From positions 1 through 64,000 of the forward strand of contig JAHJNN010000005.1 of the NCBI GenBank assembly GCA_018820765.1: a DNA stretch of 64,000 nucleotides, given 5' to 3'. The DNA is from Gammaproteobacteria bacterium (GTDB lineage: Bacteria > Pseudomonadota > Gammaproteobacteria > Burkholderiales > Thiobacillaceae). Within the stretch, counting starts at the first letter, position 1. Every line of letters starts with the position of its first letter. Both the position numbers and the translations under genes were made by a program. This document shows positions 34,688-46,229 of this stretch, in pieces. The notes under the pieces are model-generated. The model saw nothing but the letters and a program-made list of their open reading frames with translations, was not told the origin of the DNA and searched no databases.

Positions 34688-35941
34688 ATGGCTGAGATCA
34701 GAAACTACACGATGAATTTCGGCCCGCAGCACCCGGCCGCGCACGGCGTGCTGCGCCTGGTGCTGGAGCTCGACGGCGAAGTGATCCAGCGCGCCGACCC
34801 GCACATCGGCCTGTTGCACCGCGCCACCGAGAAGCTCGCCGAACACAAAACCTTCATCCAGTCGGTGCCCTACATGGACCGCCTCGACTACGTGTCGATG
34901 ATGGTCAACGAGCACGCCTACGTGATGGCGATCGAGAAGCTGCTGCAGATCGAGGTCCCCGAGCGCGCGCAATACATCCGCGTGATGTTCGACGAGATCA
35001 CCCGCGTGCTGAATCACCTCTTGTGGCTGGGCGCGCACGCGCTCGACGTCGGTGCGATGACGGTGTTCCTGTATGCCTTCCGCGAGCGCGAAGACCTGAT
35101 GGACTGCTACGAAGCGGTGTCCGGCGCGCGCCTGCATGCGGCCTACTACCGTCCTGGCGGCGTCTACCGCGACCTGCCCGACACGATGCCGCAGTATGCG
35201 GCTCAGCACACCCGCAACGAAGCGACCATGAGTTCGATGAACGCCAACCGCCAGGGTTCGCTGCTCGACTTCATCGAGGATTTCACCCAGCGCTTCCCGA
35301 CCTACGTCGACGAATACGAAACGCTCTTGACCGACAACCGCATCTGGAAACAGCGCACCGTCGGCATCGGCGTGGTGTCGCCCGAACGCGCCAAGGCACT
35401 GGGCTTCACCGGCCCCATGCTGCGCGGTTCCGGCGTCGAATGGGACCTGCGCAAGAAACAACCTTACGAAGTCTACGATCGCATGGACTTCGACATTCCG
35501 GTCGGCACCAACGGCGACTGCTACGACCGCTACCTGGTTCGCATCGAGGAAATGCGCCAGTCCAACCGCATCATCAAACAGTGCGTCGACTGGCTGCGCA
35601 GGAATCCGGGCCCGGTCATCGTCGAAAACCACAAGGTCGCGCCGCCGTCGCGGATCGACATGAAGCAGAACATGGAGGAGCTGATCCACCACTTCAAGCT
35701 CTTCACCGAGGGCATGCACGTGCCGGCGGGCGAGGCCTATGCCGCGGTGGAACACCCCAAGGGCGAGTTCGGTATCTACCTGGTGTCCGACGGCGCCAAC
35801 AAACCCTATCGTCTGAAAATCCGCGCGCCGGGCTATGCGCATCTGGCGGCGCTCGATGAAATGAGCCGCGGCCACATGATCGCCGACGTGGTCGCCATCA
35901 TCGGCACGCAGGATATTGTTTTCGGGGAGATCGACCGCTGA
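34688..35941 (+). CDS. nuoD: NADH-quinone oxidoreductase subunit D
   Basis: NuoD forms the quinone-binding cavity with NuoB. The 417-residue protein has the [13 protein letters not shown] loop near the N-terminus, the LLHRATEKL segment and the C-terminal DIVFGEIDR ending typical of the 49-kDa subunit. It is complete. The stop overlaps the nuoE ATG by one base. Confidence 0.97.
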   Translation: MAEIRNYTMNFGPQHPAAHGVLRLVLELDGEVIQRADPHIGLLHRATEKLAEHKTFIQSVPYMDRLDYVSMMVNEHAYVMAIEKLLQIEVPERAQYIRVMFDEITRVLNHLLWLGAHALDVGAMTVFLYAFREREDLMDCYEAVSGARLHAAYYRPGGVYRDLPDTMPQYAAQHTRNEATMSSMNANRQGSLLDFIEDFTQRFPTYVDEYETLLTDNRIWKQRTVGIGVVSPERAKALGFTGPMLRGSGVEWDLRKKQPYEVYDRMDFDIPVGTNGDCYDRYLVRIEEMRQSNRIIKQCVDWLRRNPGPVIVENHKVAPPSRIDMKQNMEELIHHFKLFTEGMHVPAGEAYAAVEHPKGEFGIYLVSDGANKPYRLKIRAPGYAHLAALDEMSRGHMIADVVAIIGTQDIVFGEIDR

Positions 35942-36410
35942 TGTTGTCTCAAGAATCGCTTGCGCTGATCGATGCCGAAGTGGCCAAATATCCCGCCGAC
36001 CAGAAGCAGTCGGCGGTGATGGGCGCATTGCGCATCGCGCAGACGGAGAAGGGCTGGCTGAAGTCCGATCTGATCGAATACGTCGCGAATTATCTCGAGA
36101 TGCCGGCGATCGCCGCCTACGAGGTCGCCACCTTCTACAACATGTACGACACTCAGCCGGGGGGGCGGCACAAGATCACCGTGTGCACCAATCTGCCGTG
36201 CGCGCTGATGGGGGCGAACGAGATCGCCGAGCATCTCAAGGAGAAGCTCGGCATCGGTTTCGGCGAAACGACCGAGGACGGGCGCTACACGCTGAAGGAA
36301 GGCGAGTGCATGGGCGCCTGCGGCGATGCGCCGATGTGCCTGCACAACAACCACGCCATGCACACGCACCTCACGCCCGAGAAAGTGGACGAATTGCTGG
36401 ACAAGCTGAA

Positions 36411-36414
<4 letters not shown>
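35941..36414 (+). CDS. nuoE: NADH-quinone oxidoreductase subunit E
   Basis: NuoE binds the [2Fe-2S] cluster N1a. The 157-residue thioredoxin-fold protein has the cluster cysteines in CTNLPC and [12 protein letters not shown]. It works with NuoF in NADH oxidation. The stop overlaps the nuoF start (ATGA). Confidence 0.96.
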
Positions 36415-37691
<1,277 letters not shown>

Positions 37692-37698
37692 GACTGCA

Positions 37699-40086
37699 AT
37701 GGCGACACTGACTATCGAAATTGACGGCAAGACGCTCGAGGTGGAGAGCGGCAAGACCATCATGGATGCGGCCAACGCGGCCGGCATCACGATCCCGCAT
37801 TTCTGCTATCACAAGAAGCTGTCGATCGCGGCTAACTGCCGCATGTGCCTGGTGCAGGTGGAAAAGGCGCCGAAGCCGCTGCCGGCCTGCGCCACCCCGG
37901 TGACCGACGGCATGAAAGTGCAGACCCGTTCCGAATACGCCATCAGCGCGCAGAAGAGCGTGATGGAGTTCCTGCTCATCAACCATCCGCTCGACTGCCC
38001 GATCTGCGATCAGGGCGGCGAATGCACGCTGCAGGATCTGGCGGTGGGTTATGGCGGCTCGTCGTCGCGCTACCAGGAAGTCAAGCGCGTGGTGCGCGAC
38101 AAGAATCTCGGCCCGCTGATTTCCACCGACATGACGCGCTGCATCCATTGCAGCCGTTGCGTGCGTTTCGGACAGGAAATCGCCGGCGTGATGGAACTCG
38201 GCATGCCGGGGCGCGGCGAGCACACCGAGGTGATGCCCTTCCTGGAGAAGCAGGTGGCGTCCGAACTGTCGGGCAACGTGATCGACCTGTGTCCGGTCGG
38301 CGCGCTGACCAGCAAGCCTTTCCGCTACACCGCCCGCAGCTGGGAGTTGTCGCGCCGCCTGACGATCAGCCCGCACGACAGCCTGGGTTCCAACCTCGAA
38401 GTCCACGTCAAGGACAGCAAGGTCATGCGCGTGCTGCCGCGCGAGAACGAGGACGTCAACGAATGCTGGCTGGCCGACCGCGACCGCTTCTCCTACGAAG
38501 GGCTGAACACGGCCGAGCGCCTGACCCGGCCGATGGTCAAGCAGAACGGCCAGTGGGCTGAAACGACCTGGCAGGACGCGCTCGAATTCGTCGCCAACAA
38601 GCTGAAGGCCATTCCGGCCGACAGCATCGGCGCGCTGTCGACGCCGTATCGCCCGGCCGAGGAGCTCTTCCTGCTGCAGAAGCTGATGCGCGGCATGGGC
38701 AGCGGCAACGTCGACCATCGCCTGCGGCAGTCGGACTTTTCGCTCGACGACAAGGCGCAGGGCGGTTTCTGGCTCGGCATGCCGGTGACCTACATGTCGC
38801 GGCTGAACCGCATGCTGGTCGTGGGCTCCAACCTGCGCAAGGACCACCCGCTGATGGCGCACCGCATCCGCGAGTCGGTGCGCTGGTACGGCGAACTCAA
38901 TCTGATCAACGCGGCGGAAGACGAATTCCTCGGCAAGGTGCACGCCAAGCGCATCGTCGCGCCGTCGCAGCTCGCCGCGGCGCTCGCCGGGGTGTGCCGC
39001 GCGTTGGCCGAGTTGAAGAACCTGCCGGTGCCGGACATCGCCGCGCCCTATCTCAGTCAGGGTGGGGTCGCCGACGACATTGCGAAGAAAATGGCCGAGA
39101 GCCTGGCGGGCGGCGGCCAGGGTTCTTCAGAAGCGCGTGCGGTCTTCCTCGGCAACATGGTGCAGCATCATTCCAGCTATGCGCAGATTCATGCGCTGGC
39201 GCAGGAAGTGGCGCGGCTGTCGGGTGCCAGTTTCGGCGTGCTGGGCGAAGCCGCCAACAGCGTCGGGGCGATGGCGGTCGGTGCGGTTCCCCACCGCGGT
39301 CCGCTGGGCCAGCCCGCCGTCCAGGGCCTGAACGCGCAGCAGATGCTGGAAAAGCCGCTCACCGCCTATCTGCTGCTGGGCGTCGAGGCCGAACTCGATA
39401 CCCATGATCCGGTGAGCGCCATTGCCAGCATCAACGCAGCGGAATTCGTCGTGGTGATGTCGCCCTACAAGGGCAAGTCGCTCGACTACGCCGACGTGCT
39501 GCTGCCGATCGCGCCGTGGACCGAAACCTCGGGCACTTTCATCAACACCGAAGGCCGCGTGCAAAGCTTCAACGCCGTGGTGAAGCCGCTCGGCGAAGCG
39601 CGTCCGGCGTGGAAGGTGCTGCGCGTGCTGGGCAATCTGCTGGGGCTGGCCGGCTTCGATCACAACGATACGAAGGACGTGCTGCGCGATGCGCTGGGCG
39701 ACACCCCCACCGGTAACGTGCAAGGCTTCCTTAGCAATGAAGTCCGCGGCGTGATGCCGGCGGTAGAGCCGCAGGCCATCGAGGGCCTGGAACGCGTCGC
39801 CGAGGTGCCGATCTACCAGACCGACGCCGTGGTGCGCCGCTCACCCTCTTTGCAGATGACGCAGGACGCCGCATTGCCGGTGGCGCGCATGCACAGCCGC
39901 TTGATCGCGCAGCTGGGCCTTGAGGAAAACGGGCGCGTCTCGGTGCGCCAGACGGCCTCCGCGCTGACGCTGAAGGTGCAGCGCGACGACCTGCTGCCGG
40001 ACAACTGCATCCGCATCCCGAGTGGCCATCCGCTGACGGCGGGGCTGGGCCCGATGTTCGGCCCGATCACCGCGGAACGGGTCTGA
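37699..40086 (+). CDS. nuoG: NADH-quinone oxidoreductase subunit G
   Basis: NuoG carries several Fe-S clusters of the electron chain. The 795-residue protein has an N-terminal [2Fe-2S] domain ([15 protein letters not shown]), the [14 protein letters not shown] region and the ferredoxin-like [13 protein letters not shown] with [13 protein letters not shown] long molybdopterin-oxidoreductase-like domain without a cofactor follows. It is the usual size for Betaproteobacteria. Confidence 0.96.
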   Translation: MATLTIEIDGKTLEVESGKTIMDAANAAGITIPHFCYHKKLSIAANCRMCLVQVEKAPKPLPACATPVTDGMKVQTRSEYAISAQKSVMEFLLINHPLDCPICDQGGECTLQDLAVGYGGSSSRYQEVKRVVRDKNLGPLISTDMTRCIHCSRCVRFGQEIAGVMELGMPGRGEHTEVMPFLEKQVASELSGNVIDLCPVGALTSKPFRYTARSWELSRRLTISPHDSLGSNLEVHVKDSKVMRVLPRENEDVNECWLADRDRFSYEGLNTAERLTRPMVKQNGQWAETTWQDALEFVANKLKAIPADSIGALSTPYRPAEELFLLQKLMRGMGSGNVDHRLRQSDFSLDDKAQGGFWLGMPVTYMSRLNRMLVVGSNLRKDHPLMAHRIRESVRWYGELNLINAAEDEFLGKVHAKRIVAPSQLAAALAGVCRALAELKNLPVPDIAAPYLSQGGVADDIAKKMAESLAGGGQGSSEARAVFLGNMVQHHSSYAQIHALAQEVARLSGASFGVLGEAANSVGAMAVGAVPHRGPLGQPAVQGLNAQQMLEKPLTAYLLLGVEAELDTHDPVSAIASINAAEFVVVMSPYKGKSLDYADVLLPIAPWTETSGTFINTEGRVQSFNAVVKPLGEARPAWKVLRVLGNLLGLAGFDHNDTKDVLRDALGDTPTGNVQGFLSNEVRGVMPAVEPQAIEGLERVAEVPIYQTDAVVRRSPSLQMTQDAALPVARMHSRLIAQLGLEENGRVSVRQTASALTLKVQRDDLLPDNCIRIPSGHPLTAGLGPMFGPITAERV

Positions 40087-40093
40087 GGAGAGC

Positions 40094-41101
40094 ATGGGAA
40101 TGGACTGGGCTGCTATTCAAACCGTCGTCTGGACGCTGATCAAGATCATGGTGCTGGTGGTGCCGCTGATGCTGGGCGTCGCCTATCTCACCTACGCGGA
40201 ACGGAAAATCATCGGCTGGATGCAGGTGCGCATCGGCCCCAACCGTGTCGGTTTCCAGGGCCTGCTGCAGCCGATCGCCGACGCGGTGAAACTGCTGATG
40301 AAGGAAATCATCATTCCTTCCGGCGCCAACAAGGGGCTGTTCATCCTCGGCCCCATCCTGGCCATTGCGCCGGCGCTGGCGGCGTGGGCGGTGATTCCGT
40401 TTACCGACACCCTGGTGCTGGCCGACATCAATGCCGGTCTGCTGTACGTGATGGCGATTACCTCGATGGGCGTCTACGGCGTCATCATCGCGGGCTGGGC
40501 GTCCAATTCGAAATACGCCTTCCTCGGCGCCATGCGCTCGGCGGCGCAGATCGTGTCGTATGAAATCGCCATGGGCTTCGCGCTGGTCGGCGTGCTGATG
40601 GCGTCGCAGTCGCTCAACCTCACCGCCATCGTGCAGGGGCAGGCGGGCGGCCTGCACCAGTGGTACATCTGGCCGCTGTTCCCGCTGTTCATCGTGTATC
40701 TGATCGCCGGTGTGGCCGAGACCAACCGCGCGCCGTTCGACGTTGCCGAAGGCGAGTCCGAGATCGTCGCCGGCTTCCATGTCGAATATTCCGGCATGGC
40801 CTTCGCGGTGTTCTTCCTCGCGGAGTACGCCAACATGATCCTGGTGGCCGCGCTGTGCACGCTGATGTTCCTCGGCGGCTGGCTGTCGCCGGTGACCTTC
40901 CTGCCCGACGGCATCGTCTGGTGGCTGGCGAAGACCGCCTTCGTGCTGTTCCTGTTCCTGTGGTTCCGCGCCACCTTCCCGCGCTATCGCTACGACCAGA
41001 TCATGCGCCTGGGCTGGAAAGTGTTCATCCCCATCACCATCGTCTGGATCGTCGTCGTCGGCGGCATGATGCAGACGCCGTATGGTTATCTCTTCCACTG
41101 A
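40094..41101 (+). CDS. nuoH: NADH-quinone oxidoreductase subunit H
   Basis: NuoH links the peripheral and membrane arms at the quinone site. The 335-residue protein has eight membrane helices and the signatures [18 protein letters not shown] (about 36-53) and [21 protein letters not shown] (about 211-231). It is separated from nuoI by seven bases. Confidence 0.97.
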   Translation: MGMDWAAIQTVVWTLIKIMVLVVPLMLGVAYLTYAERKIIGWMQVRIGPNRVGFQGLLQPIADAVKLLMKEIIIPSGANKGLFILGPILAIAPALAAWAVIPFTDTLVLADINAGLLYVMAITSMGVYGVIIAGWASNSKYAFLGAMRSAAQIVSYEIAMGFALVGVLMASQSLNLTAIVQGQAGGLHQWYIWPLFPLFIVYLIAGVAETNRAPFDVAEGESEIVAGFHVEYSGMAFAVFFLAEYANMILVAALCTLMFLGGWLSPVTFLPDGIVWWLAKTAFVLFLFLWFRATFPRYRYDQIMRLGWKVFIPITIVWIVVVGGMMQTPYGYLFH

Positions 41102-41108
41102 GCGCGCC

Positions 41109-41597
41109 ATGAGACGGATCACCCATTTCTTCGGCAGCCTGTTCCTGATCGAACTGCTGCGCGGCATGATGCTTACCGGCAGCAACCTGTTCGCGCGCAA
41201 GATCACGGTGCAGTACCCGGAAGAGAAAACTCCGCAAAGCCCCCGTTTCCGCGGGCTGCATGCGCTGCGCCGCTACCCCAACGGCGAGGAGCGCTGCATC
41301 GCCTGCAAGCTGTGCGAAGCGGTGTGCCCGGCGCTCGCCATCACCATCGAATCGGAACAGCGCGACGACGGCACCCGCCGCACCACGCGCTACGACATCG
41401 ACCTCACCAAGTGCATTTTCTGCGGTTTCTGCGAGGAGTCCTGTCCGGTCGACTCCATCGTCGAAACGCACATCCTCGAATACCACGGCGAAAAACGCGG
41501 CGACCTCATCTACACCAAACCCATGCTGCTGGCGATTGGCGACCAGTACGAGGAACAGATCGCCAGGGACAGGGCCGCGGATGCGAAGTATCGGTAA
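41109..41597 (+). CDS. nuoI: NADH-quinone oxidoreductase subunit I
   Basis: NuoI holds clusters N6a and N6b. The 162-residue protein has two perfect 8-Fe ferredoxin motifs, [12 protein letters not shown] and [12 protein letters not shown]. The ATG at 41109 gives the usual N-terminus. A 165-base gap with heptamer repeat arrays separates it from nuoJ, unlike the tight spacing elsewhere in the operon. Confidence 0.97.
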   Translation: MRRITHFFGSLFLIELLRGMMLTGSNLFARKITVQYPEEKTPQSPRFRGLHALRRYPNGEERCIACKLCEAVCPALAITIESEQRDDGTRRTTRYDIDLTKCIFCGFCEESCPVDSIVETHILEYHGEKRGDLIYTKPMLLAIGDQYEEQIARDRAADAKYR

Positions 41598-41605
41598 GGC
41601 AGGGG

Positions 41606-41633
41606 CCAGGATTCAGGGGTCAGGGGTCAGGGA
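41606..41633 (+). repeat. Heptamer array 1 (four units), nuoI-nuoJ spacer
   Basis: Tandem seven-base units CCAGGAT, TCAGGGG, TCAGGGG and TCAGGGA. An inverted array lies about 90 bases downstream (41726-41760), so transcripts could form a long hairpin. A third array is inside the nuoJ 3' end. Confidence 0.8.
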
Positions 41634-41725
41634 ACAGCAGTTTCGACGGCGGTTAATTCAACAAAAAATGGGAGGGCGGGGCAAGAAAGCGATTTGGATA
41701 GACAAAGGTACATGGGCCAGGTTTT

Positions 41726-41760
41726 CCCTGATCCCTGAATCCTGAATCCTGACCCCTGAA
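41726..41760 (-). repeat. Heptamer array 2 (five units), inverted, directly before nuoJ
   Basis: Five exact seven-base units on the plus strand, CCCTGAT, CCCTGAA, TCCTGAA, TCCTGAC and CCCTGAA, are the reverse complement of the TCAGGNN units of arrays 1 and 3. The array ends two bases before the nuoJ ATG, where the ribosome binding site should be; no normal SD is present. Confidence 0.85.
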
Positions 41761-41762
41761 AA

Positions 41763-42404
41763 ATGACGTACACGACCGCAATCTTCTACTTCTTCGCCGC
41801 CATCCTGGTGTTTGCCGGCCTGCGCGTGATCACCGCGCGCAATCCGGTGCACGCTGCGCTGTTTCTGGTGCTGGCCTTCTTCACCGCGGCCGGCCTGTGG
41901 GTGCTGCTGGAGGCGGAATTCCTCGCCATCACCCTGGTGCTGGTCTATGTCGGCGCGGTGATGGTGCTGTTCCTGTTCGTGGTGATGATGCTTGACATCA
42001 ACCTGGATAAGTTGCGCGAGGGCTTCTGGGATTACCTGCCGCTGGCCGGCTTCGTCTCCGTGCTGCTGGTGATCGAAATGGCGCTGATCCTGGGCGGCCG
42101 CCATTTCGGGCTCGACGTGATGGCCACGCCCGCGCCGCATGCCGCCGACTACAGCAACACCAAGGAACTCGGGCGGCTGCTGTATACCGACTATGTCTAC
42201 GCCTTCGAACTCGCCGCGGTGATCCTGCTGGTGGCGATCGTCGCCGCCATCACGCTGACGCTGCGCCGGCGCAAGGACAGCAAGTACATCGACCCCGCCG
42301 AGCAGGTGAAGGTCAGGCGCAACGACCGCCTGCGCATCGTCAAGATGCAGTCCGAAAAGGGGCCAGGGGTCAGGGGTCAGGATTCAAAGGGGGAGGGCGC
42401 GTGA
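41763..42404 (+). CDS. nuoJ: NADH-quinone oxidoreductase subunit J, with repeat-encoded C-terminal tail
   Basis: NuoJ is a five-helix membrane subunit. The 213-residue protein has the conserved [24 protein letters not shown] segment (about 50-75). The last 17 residues ([17 protein letters not shown]) are encoded by heptamer array 3 and are not typical of NuoJ; the protein would otherwise end near residue 196. The ATG follows array 2 directly and lacks an SD, so translation may depend on coupling or RNA structure. The stop overlaps nuoK. Confidence 0.94.
   Translation: MTYTTAIFYFFAAILVFAGLRVITARNPVHAALFLVLAFFTAAGLWVLLEAEFLAITLVLVYVGAVMVLFLFVVMMLDINLDKLREGFWDYLPLAGFVSVLLVIEMALILGGRHFGLDVMATPAPHAADYSNTKELGRLLYTDYVYAFELAAVILLVAIVAAITLTLRRRKDSKYIDPAEQVKVRRNDRLRIVKMQSEKGPGVRGQDSKGEGA
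42363..42390 (+). repeat. Heptamer array 3 inside the nuoJ 3' end
   Basis: Units CCAGGGG, TCAGGGG, TCAGGAT and a degenerate TCAAAGG are preceded by GG, as in array 1. They are translated as part of the NuoJ tail and lie just before the nuoK GTG. Confidence 0.8.
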
Positions 42405-42706
42405 TTTCCTTGTCGCATTACCTGGTGCTGGGCGGCATCCTGTTCGCCATCAGCGTGCTGGGCATCTTCCTCAACCGCAAGAACGTCATCATCCTGCTGA
42501 TGGCCATCGAACTGATGCTGCTGGCGGTGAACATGAACTTCATCGCGTTTTCGCACTACCTGGGCGACATCCACGGCCAGATCTTCGTTTTCTTCATCCT
42601 CACCGTCGCCGCGGCAGAATCCGCCATCGGCCTGGCCATCCTGGTGGTGCTGTTCCGCAACCTGCACACCATCAACGTCGATGACCTCGACCACCTGAAA
42701 GGCTGA
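42401..42706 (+). CDS. nuoK: NADH-quinone oxidoreductase subunit K
   Basis: NuoK is a three-helix MrpC-like proton-channel subunit. The 101-residue protein has the conserved glutamates in [13 protein letters not shown] (about 30-42) and in [13 protein letters not shown] (about 68-80). Start is GTG at 42401, overlapping the nuoJ stop; an AGGG stretch lies upstream. It overlaps nuoL by one base. Confidence 0.97.
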   Translation: MISLSHYLVLGGILFAISVLGIFLNRKNVIILLMAIELMLLAVNMNFIAFSHYLGDIHGQIFVFFILTVAAAESAIGLAILVVLFRNLHTINVDDLDHLKG

Positions 42707-44709
42707 TGCGGATGGACATGCAGACGCTTTATCTCATCGTGCCGCTGGCGCCGCTCTTCGGCGCGATCGTCGCCGGCCTGTTCGGCCGCCTCGTCGGCCG
42801 CAGCGGCGCCCATGTCGTCACCATCGCCGGCGTGGCGGTTTCGCTGATCGCTTCGTGGCTGGTGTTTCAGGATGTGCGCGCAGGGAATACCTACAACGGC
42901 ACCGTCTACACCTGGATGGCGCTGGGCGACTTGAGCTTCGAAGTCGGCTTCCTGATCGATTCGCTCACCGGGATGATGATGCTGGTGGTCACCTTCGTCT
43001 CGCTGATGGTGCACATCTACACCATCGGCTACATGCACGACGACCCCGGCTACCAGCGCTTCTTCAGCTACATCTCGCTGTTCACCTTCTCGATGCTGAT
43101 GCTGGTGATGAGCAACAACTTCCTGCAGCTGTTCTTCGGCTGGGAAGCGGTCGGCCTCGTCTCCTACCTGCTGATCGGCTTCTGGTACACGAAAGAGACG
43201 GCGATCTACGCCAACCTCAAGGCCTTCCTGGTCAACCGCGTCGGCGACTTCGGCTTCATCCTCGGCATCGGCCTGGTGCTGGCCCATTTCGGCACGCTCG
43301 ATTACGCCACCGTGTTCGCCCGGGCGCCGTCGTTCGCCAACGACACCATCGTCCTGTGGCCCGATGCGCCGTGGAGCCTGATGACGGTCATCGGCATCCT
43401 GCTGTTCATCGGCGCGATGGGCAAGTCGGCGCAATTTCCGCTGCACGTCTGGCTGCCCGATTCGATGGAAGGCCCGACGCCGATTTCCGCGCTGATCCAC
43501 GCAGCGACGATGGTGACCGCCGGCATCTTCATGGTCGCGCGCATGTCGCCGTTGTTCGAGCTGTCCGACGTGGCGCTCAGTTTCATCATGGTGATCGGCG
43601 CGATCACCGCGCTGTTCATGGGTTTCCTCGGCATCGTGCAGAACGACATCAAGCGCGTGGTGGCCTACTCGACGCTCTCCCAACTGGGCTACATGACGGT
43701 CGCGCTCGGCGCCTCGGCCTATTCGGTCGCGGTGTTCCACCTGATGACGCATGCCTTCTTCAAGGCGCTGCTGTTCCTTGCCGCCGGTTCGGTCATCATC
43801 GCCATGCACCACAACCAGGACATCCGCTACATGGGCGGCTTGAAGAAGTACATGCCGATCACCTGGATCACTTCTCTGGTCGGCTCCTTGGCGCTGATCG
43901 GCACGCCTTTTCTGTCGGGCTTCTATTCCAAGGAGACCATCATCGAGGCGGTCAAGCTGTCGCACCTGCCGGTGGCCGACGTCGCCTACTGGGCAGTGCT
44001 GATCGGGGTGTTCGTCACCGCCTTCTATTCCTTCCGCATGTATTTCCTGGTGTTCCACGGCAAGGAGCGCTTCCATCAGGGCCACGCCCACGGCAACGAG
44101 CCCGACGCGCACCACGTCGAACATCACGGCGGCACGCCGCACGAAACGCCGTGGGTGGTGACCGGCCCACTGCTCGCGCTGGCGCTGCCGTCATTGGCGA
44201 TCGGCTACATGACCATCGAGCCCATGCTGTTCGGCGATTATTTCGGCAGCGCGATCTATGTCGCCGACCGCCATCCGGTGATGCACGAACTCAACCAGCA
44301 TTTCCACGGCGCCGCGGCGATGGGCCTGCACGCGGTGACGACGCTGCCGTTCTGGCTGGCGGTGGCGGGGGTGGGGCTGGCGGCCTTCTTCTACCTCAAG
44401 CGCCCGGACATTCCGGCGGCCATCGCGCAGCGCTTCAGGTTCCTGCACCAGCTGCTGCTCAACAAGTACTGGTTCGACGAGCTCTACAGCTGGGTGTTCG
44501 CCAAAGGCGCGCGGTTGCTCGGCGCCACCCTGTGGCGGCGCGGCGACCAGAACGTGATCGACGGCTTCTTCGTCAACGGCACCGCCCACCTGGTCGAACG
44601 CGTCTCGCGCCTGGTCAAAGCCTTCCAGTCCGGCTACATCTACCACTACGCGTTCGCCATGCTGATCGGGGTGTTCGCCCTGGTGACGTGGTTCGCGCGG
44701 CTCAACTAG
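42706..44709 (+). CDS. nuoL: NADH-quinone oxidoreductase subunit L
   Basis: NuoL is the distal antiporter-like proton pump with the long lateral helix. The 667-residue protein has the GWEAVGLVSYLLIGFW motif, the PLHVWLPDSMEGPTPISALIHAATMV signature of the family and a His-rich loop around residues 455-485 (HQGHAHGNEPDAHHVEHHGG). The start may be the ATG at 42706 or the one two codons later. Confidence 0.97.
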   Translation: MRMDMQTLYLIVPLAPLFGAIVAGLFGRLVGRSGAHVVTIAGVAVSLIASWLVFQDVRAGNTYNGTVYTWMALGDLSFEVGFLIDSLTGMMMLVVTFVSLMVHIYTIGYMHDDPGYQRFFSYISLFTFSMLMLVMSNNFLQLFFGWEAVGLVSYLLIGFWYTKETAIYANLKAFLVNRVGDFGFILGIGLVLAHFGTLDYATVFARAPSFANDTIVLWPDAPWSLMTVIGILLFIGAMGKSAQFPLHVWLPDSMEGPTPISALIHAATMVTAGIFMVARMSPLFELSDVALSFIMVIGAITALFMGFLGIVQNDIKRVVAYSTLSQLGYMTVALGASAYSVAVFHLMTHAFFKALLFLAAGSVIIAMHHNQDIRYMGGLKKYMPITWITSLVGSLALIGTPFLSGFYSKETIIEAVKLSHLPVADVAYWAVLIGVFVTAFYSFRMYFLVFHGKERFHQGHAHGNEPDAHHVEHHGGTPHETPWVVTGPLLALALPSLAIGYMTIEPMLFGDYFGSAIYVADRHPVMHELNQHFHGAAAMGLHAVTTLPFWLAVAGVGLAAFFYLKRPDIPAAIAQRFRFLHQLLLNKYWFDELYSWVFAKGARLLGATLWRRGDQNVIDGFFVNGTAHLVERVSRLVKAFQSGYIYHYAFAMLIGVFALVTWFARLN

Positions 44710-44735
44710 CCGTGCCTAACTAAGATCCCACGCCC

Positions 44736-46220
44736 ATGTTCGGACAATCCATACTCTCTCTCGTCATCTGGGTCCCGATTCTGGCCGGGGTGGCGGTGCT
44801 CGCCACCGGCTCCGACCGCAACGCCGCGCTCGCCCGCTGGATCGCGCTGGCCGGCGCGCTGCTGGGGTTCATCGTCGCGATCCCGCTGGTCACCGGCTTC
44901 GATACCTCTACCTCGGCGATGCAGTTCGTCGAGAAGGCGGCGTGGATTCCGGCGTTCAACGTCCACTACCACCTCGGCGTCGACGGCATTTCGATGCCGC
45001 TGATCCTGTTGAACAGCTTCATCACCGTGCTGGTGGTGATCGCCGGCTGGCAGGTGATCCAGGACAAGGTCGCGCAGTACATGGCGGCCTTCCTCATCAT
45101 GTCCGGCCTCATCAACGGCGTCTTCGCCGCGCTCGACGGCATCCTGTTCTATGTCTTCTTCGAGGGCATGCTGATTCCGCTGTACCTGATCGTCGGCGTG
45201 TGGGGCGGGCCGAACCGGGTGTATGCCGCGTTCAAGTTCTTCCTCTACACCCTGCTCGGCTCGCTGCTGATGCTGGTGTCGATGGTCTATCTCTATTTTC
45301 AGTCGGGCGGCAGCTTCGACATCCAGACCTGGCACACCACCACGCTGGGGATGACGGCGCAGACGCTGATGTTCTTTTCCTTCCTGCTGGCCTTCGGGGT
45401 CAAGGTGCCGATGTGGCCGGTACACACCTGGCTGCCCGACGCCCACGTCGAGGCGCCCACCGGCGGCTCGGTGGTGCTGGCGGCGATCACGCTGAAGGTC
45501 GGCGCCTACGGCTTCCTGCGCTTCATCCTGCCGATCCTGCCGGATGCCAGCCACGAGCTCTCCTGGTTCGTCATTGCACTGTCGCTCATCGCCGTCGCCT
45601 ACATCGGCCTGGTCGCGCTGGTGCAGGCCGACATGAAGAAGCTCATCGCCTATTCGTCGATCGCGCATATGGGCTTCGTCACCCTCGGCTTCTTCATGTT
45701 CAGCCCGCTCGGCGCCGAAGGCGGCCTGGTGCAGATGATCTCGCACGGTTTCGTCTCGGCCGCGCTGTTCCTCTGCATCGGGGTGATGTACGACCGCCTG
45801 CATTCGCGCCAGATCAAGGACTACGGCGGCCTGGTCAACAAGATGCCGGTGTTCGCCGCCTTCTTCATGCTGTTCGCCATGGCCAATGCCGGCCTGCCGG
45901 CGACCAGCGGCTTCGTCGGCGAATTCATGGTCATCCTGGCCGCGACGAAGGTCAATTTCTGGTTCGCCTTCGTCGCCGCCACCACGCTGATCCTCGGTGC
46001 CGCCTACACGCTGTGGATGTACAAGCGCGTGGTGTTCGGCAATGTCACCAACCCGCACGTCGAGGAGATGCGCGACGTCAATGCGCGCGAGATCCTGATC
46101 CTCGGCGTGCTCGCCGTCTGCGTGCTGGCCATGGGCCTGTATCCCAAGCCGTTCACCGACGTCATGCACGTGTCGGTGGTCGACCTGTTGGCGCACGTCG
46201 CCCAAAGCAAACTGCCTTAA
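44736..46220 (+). CDS. nuoM: NADH-quinone oxidoreductase subunit M
   Basis: NuoM is the middle antiporter-like pump. The 494-residue protein has the conserved Glu in FFEGMLIPLYLIVGVWGG (about 141-158), the Lys in FGVKVPMWPVHTWLPDAHVEAPT and about 14 helices. It starts 26 bases after nuoL. Confidence 0.97.
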   Translation: MFGQSILSLVIWVPILAGVAVLATGSDRNAALARWIALAGALLGFIVAIPLVTGFDTSTSAMQFVEKAAWIPAFNVHYHLGVDGISMPLILLNSFITVLVVIAGWQVIQDKVAQYMAAFLIMSGLINGVFAALDGILFYVFFEGMLIPLYLIVGVWGGPNRVYAAFKFFLYTLLGSLLMLVSMVYLYFQSGGSFDIQTWHTTTLGMTAQTLMFFSFLLAFGVKVPMWPVHTWLPDAHVEAPTGGSVVLAAITLKVGAYGFLRFILPILPDASHELSWFVIALSLIAVAYIGLVALVQADMKKLIAYSSIAHMGFVTLGFFMFSPLGAEGGLVQMISHGFVSAALFLCIGVMYDRLHSRQIKDYGGLVNKMPVFAAFFMLFAMANAGLPATSGFVGEFMVILAATKVNFWFAFVAATTLILGAAYTLWMYKRVVFGNVTNPHVEEMRDVNAREILILGVLAVCVLAMGLYPKPFTDVMHVSVVDLLAHVAQSKLP

Positions 46221-46229
46221 GGTTCCAAG

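Noticed and set aside
41605..42390. Heptamer arrays as a possible CRISPR
   Set aside because: Units are seven bases, tandem and without spacers; no cas genes are present. No CRISPR array was seen anywhere in the window.
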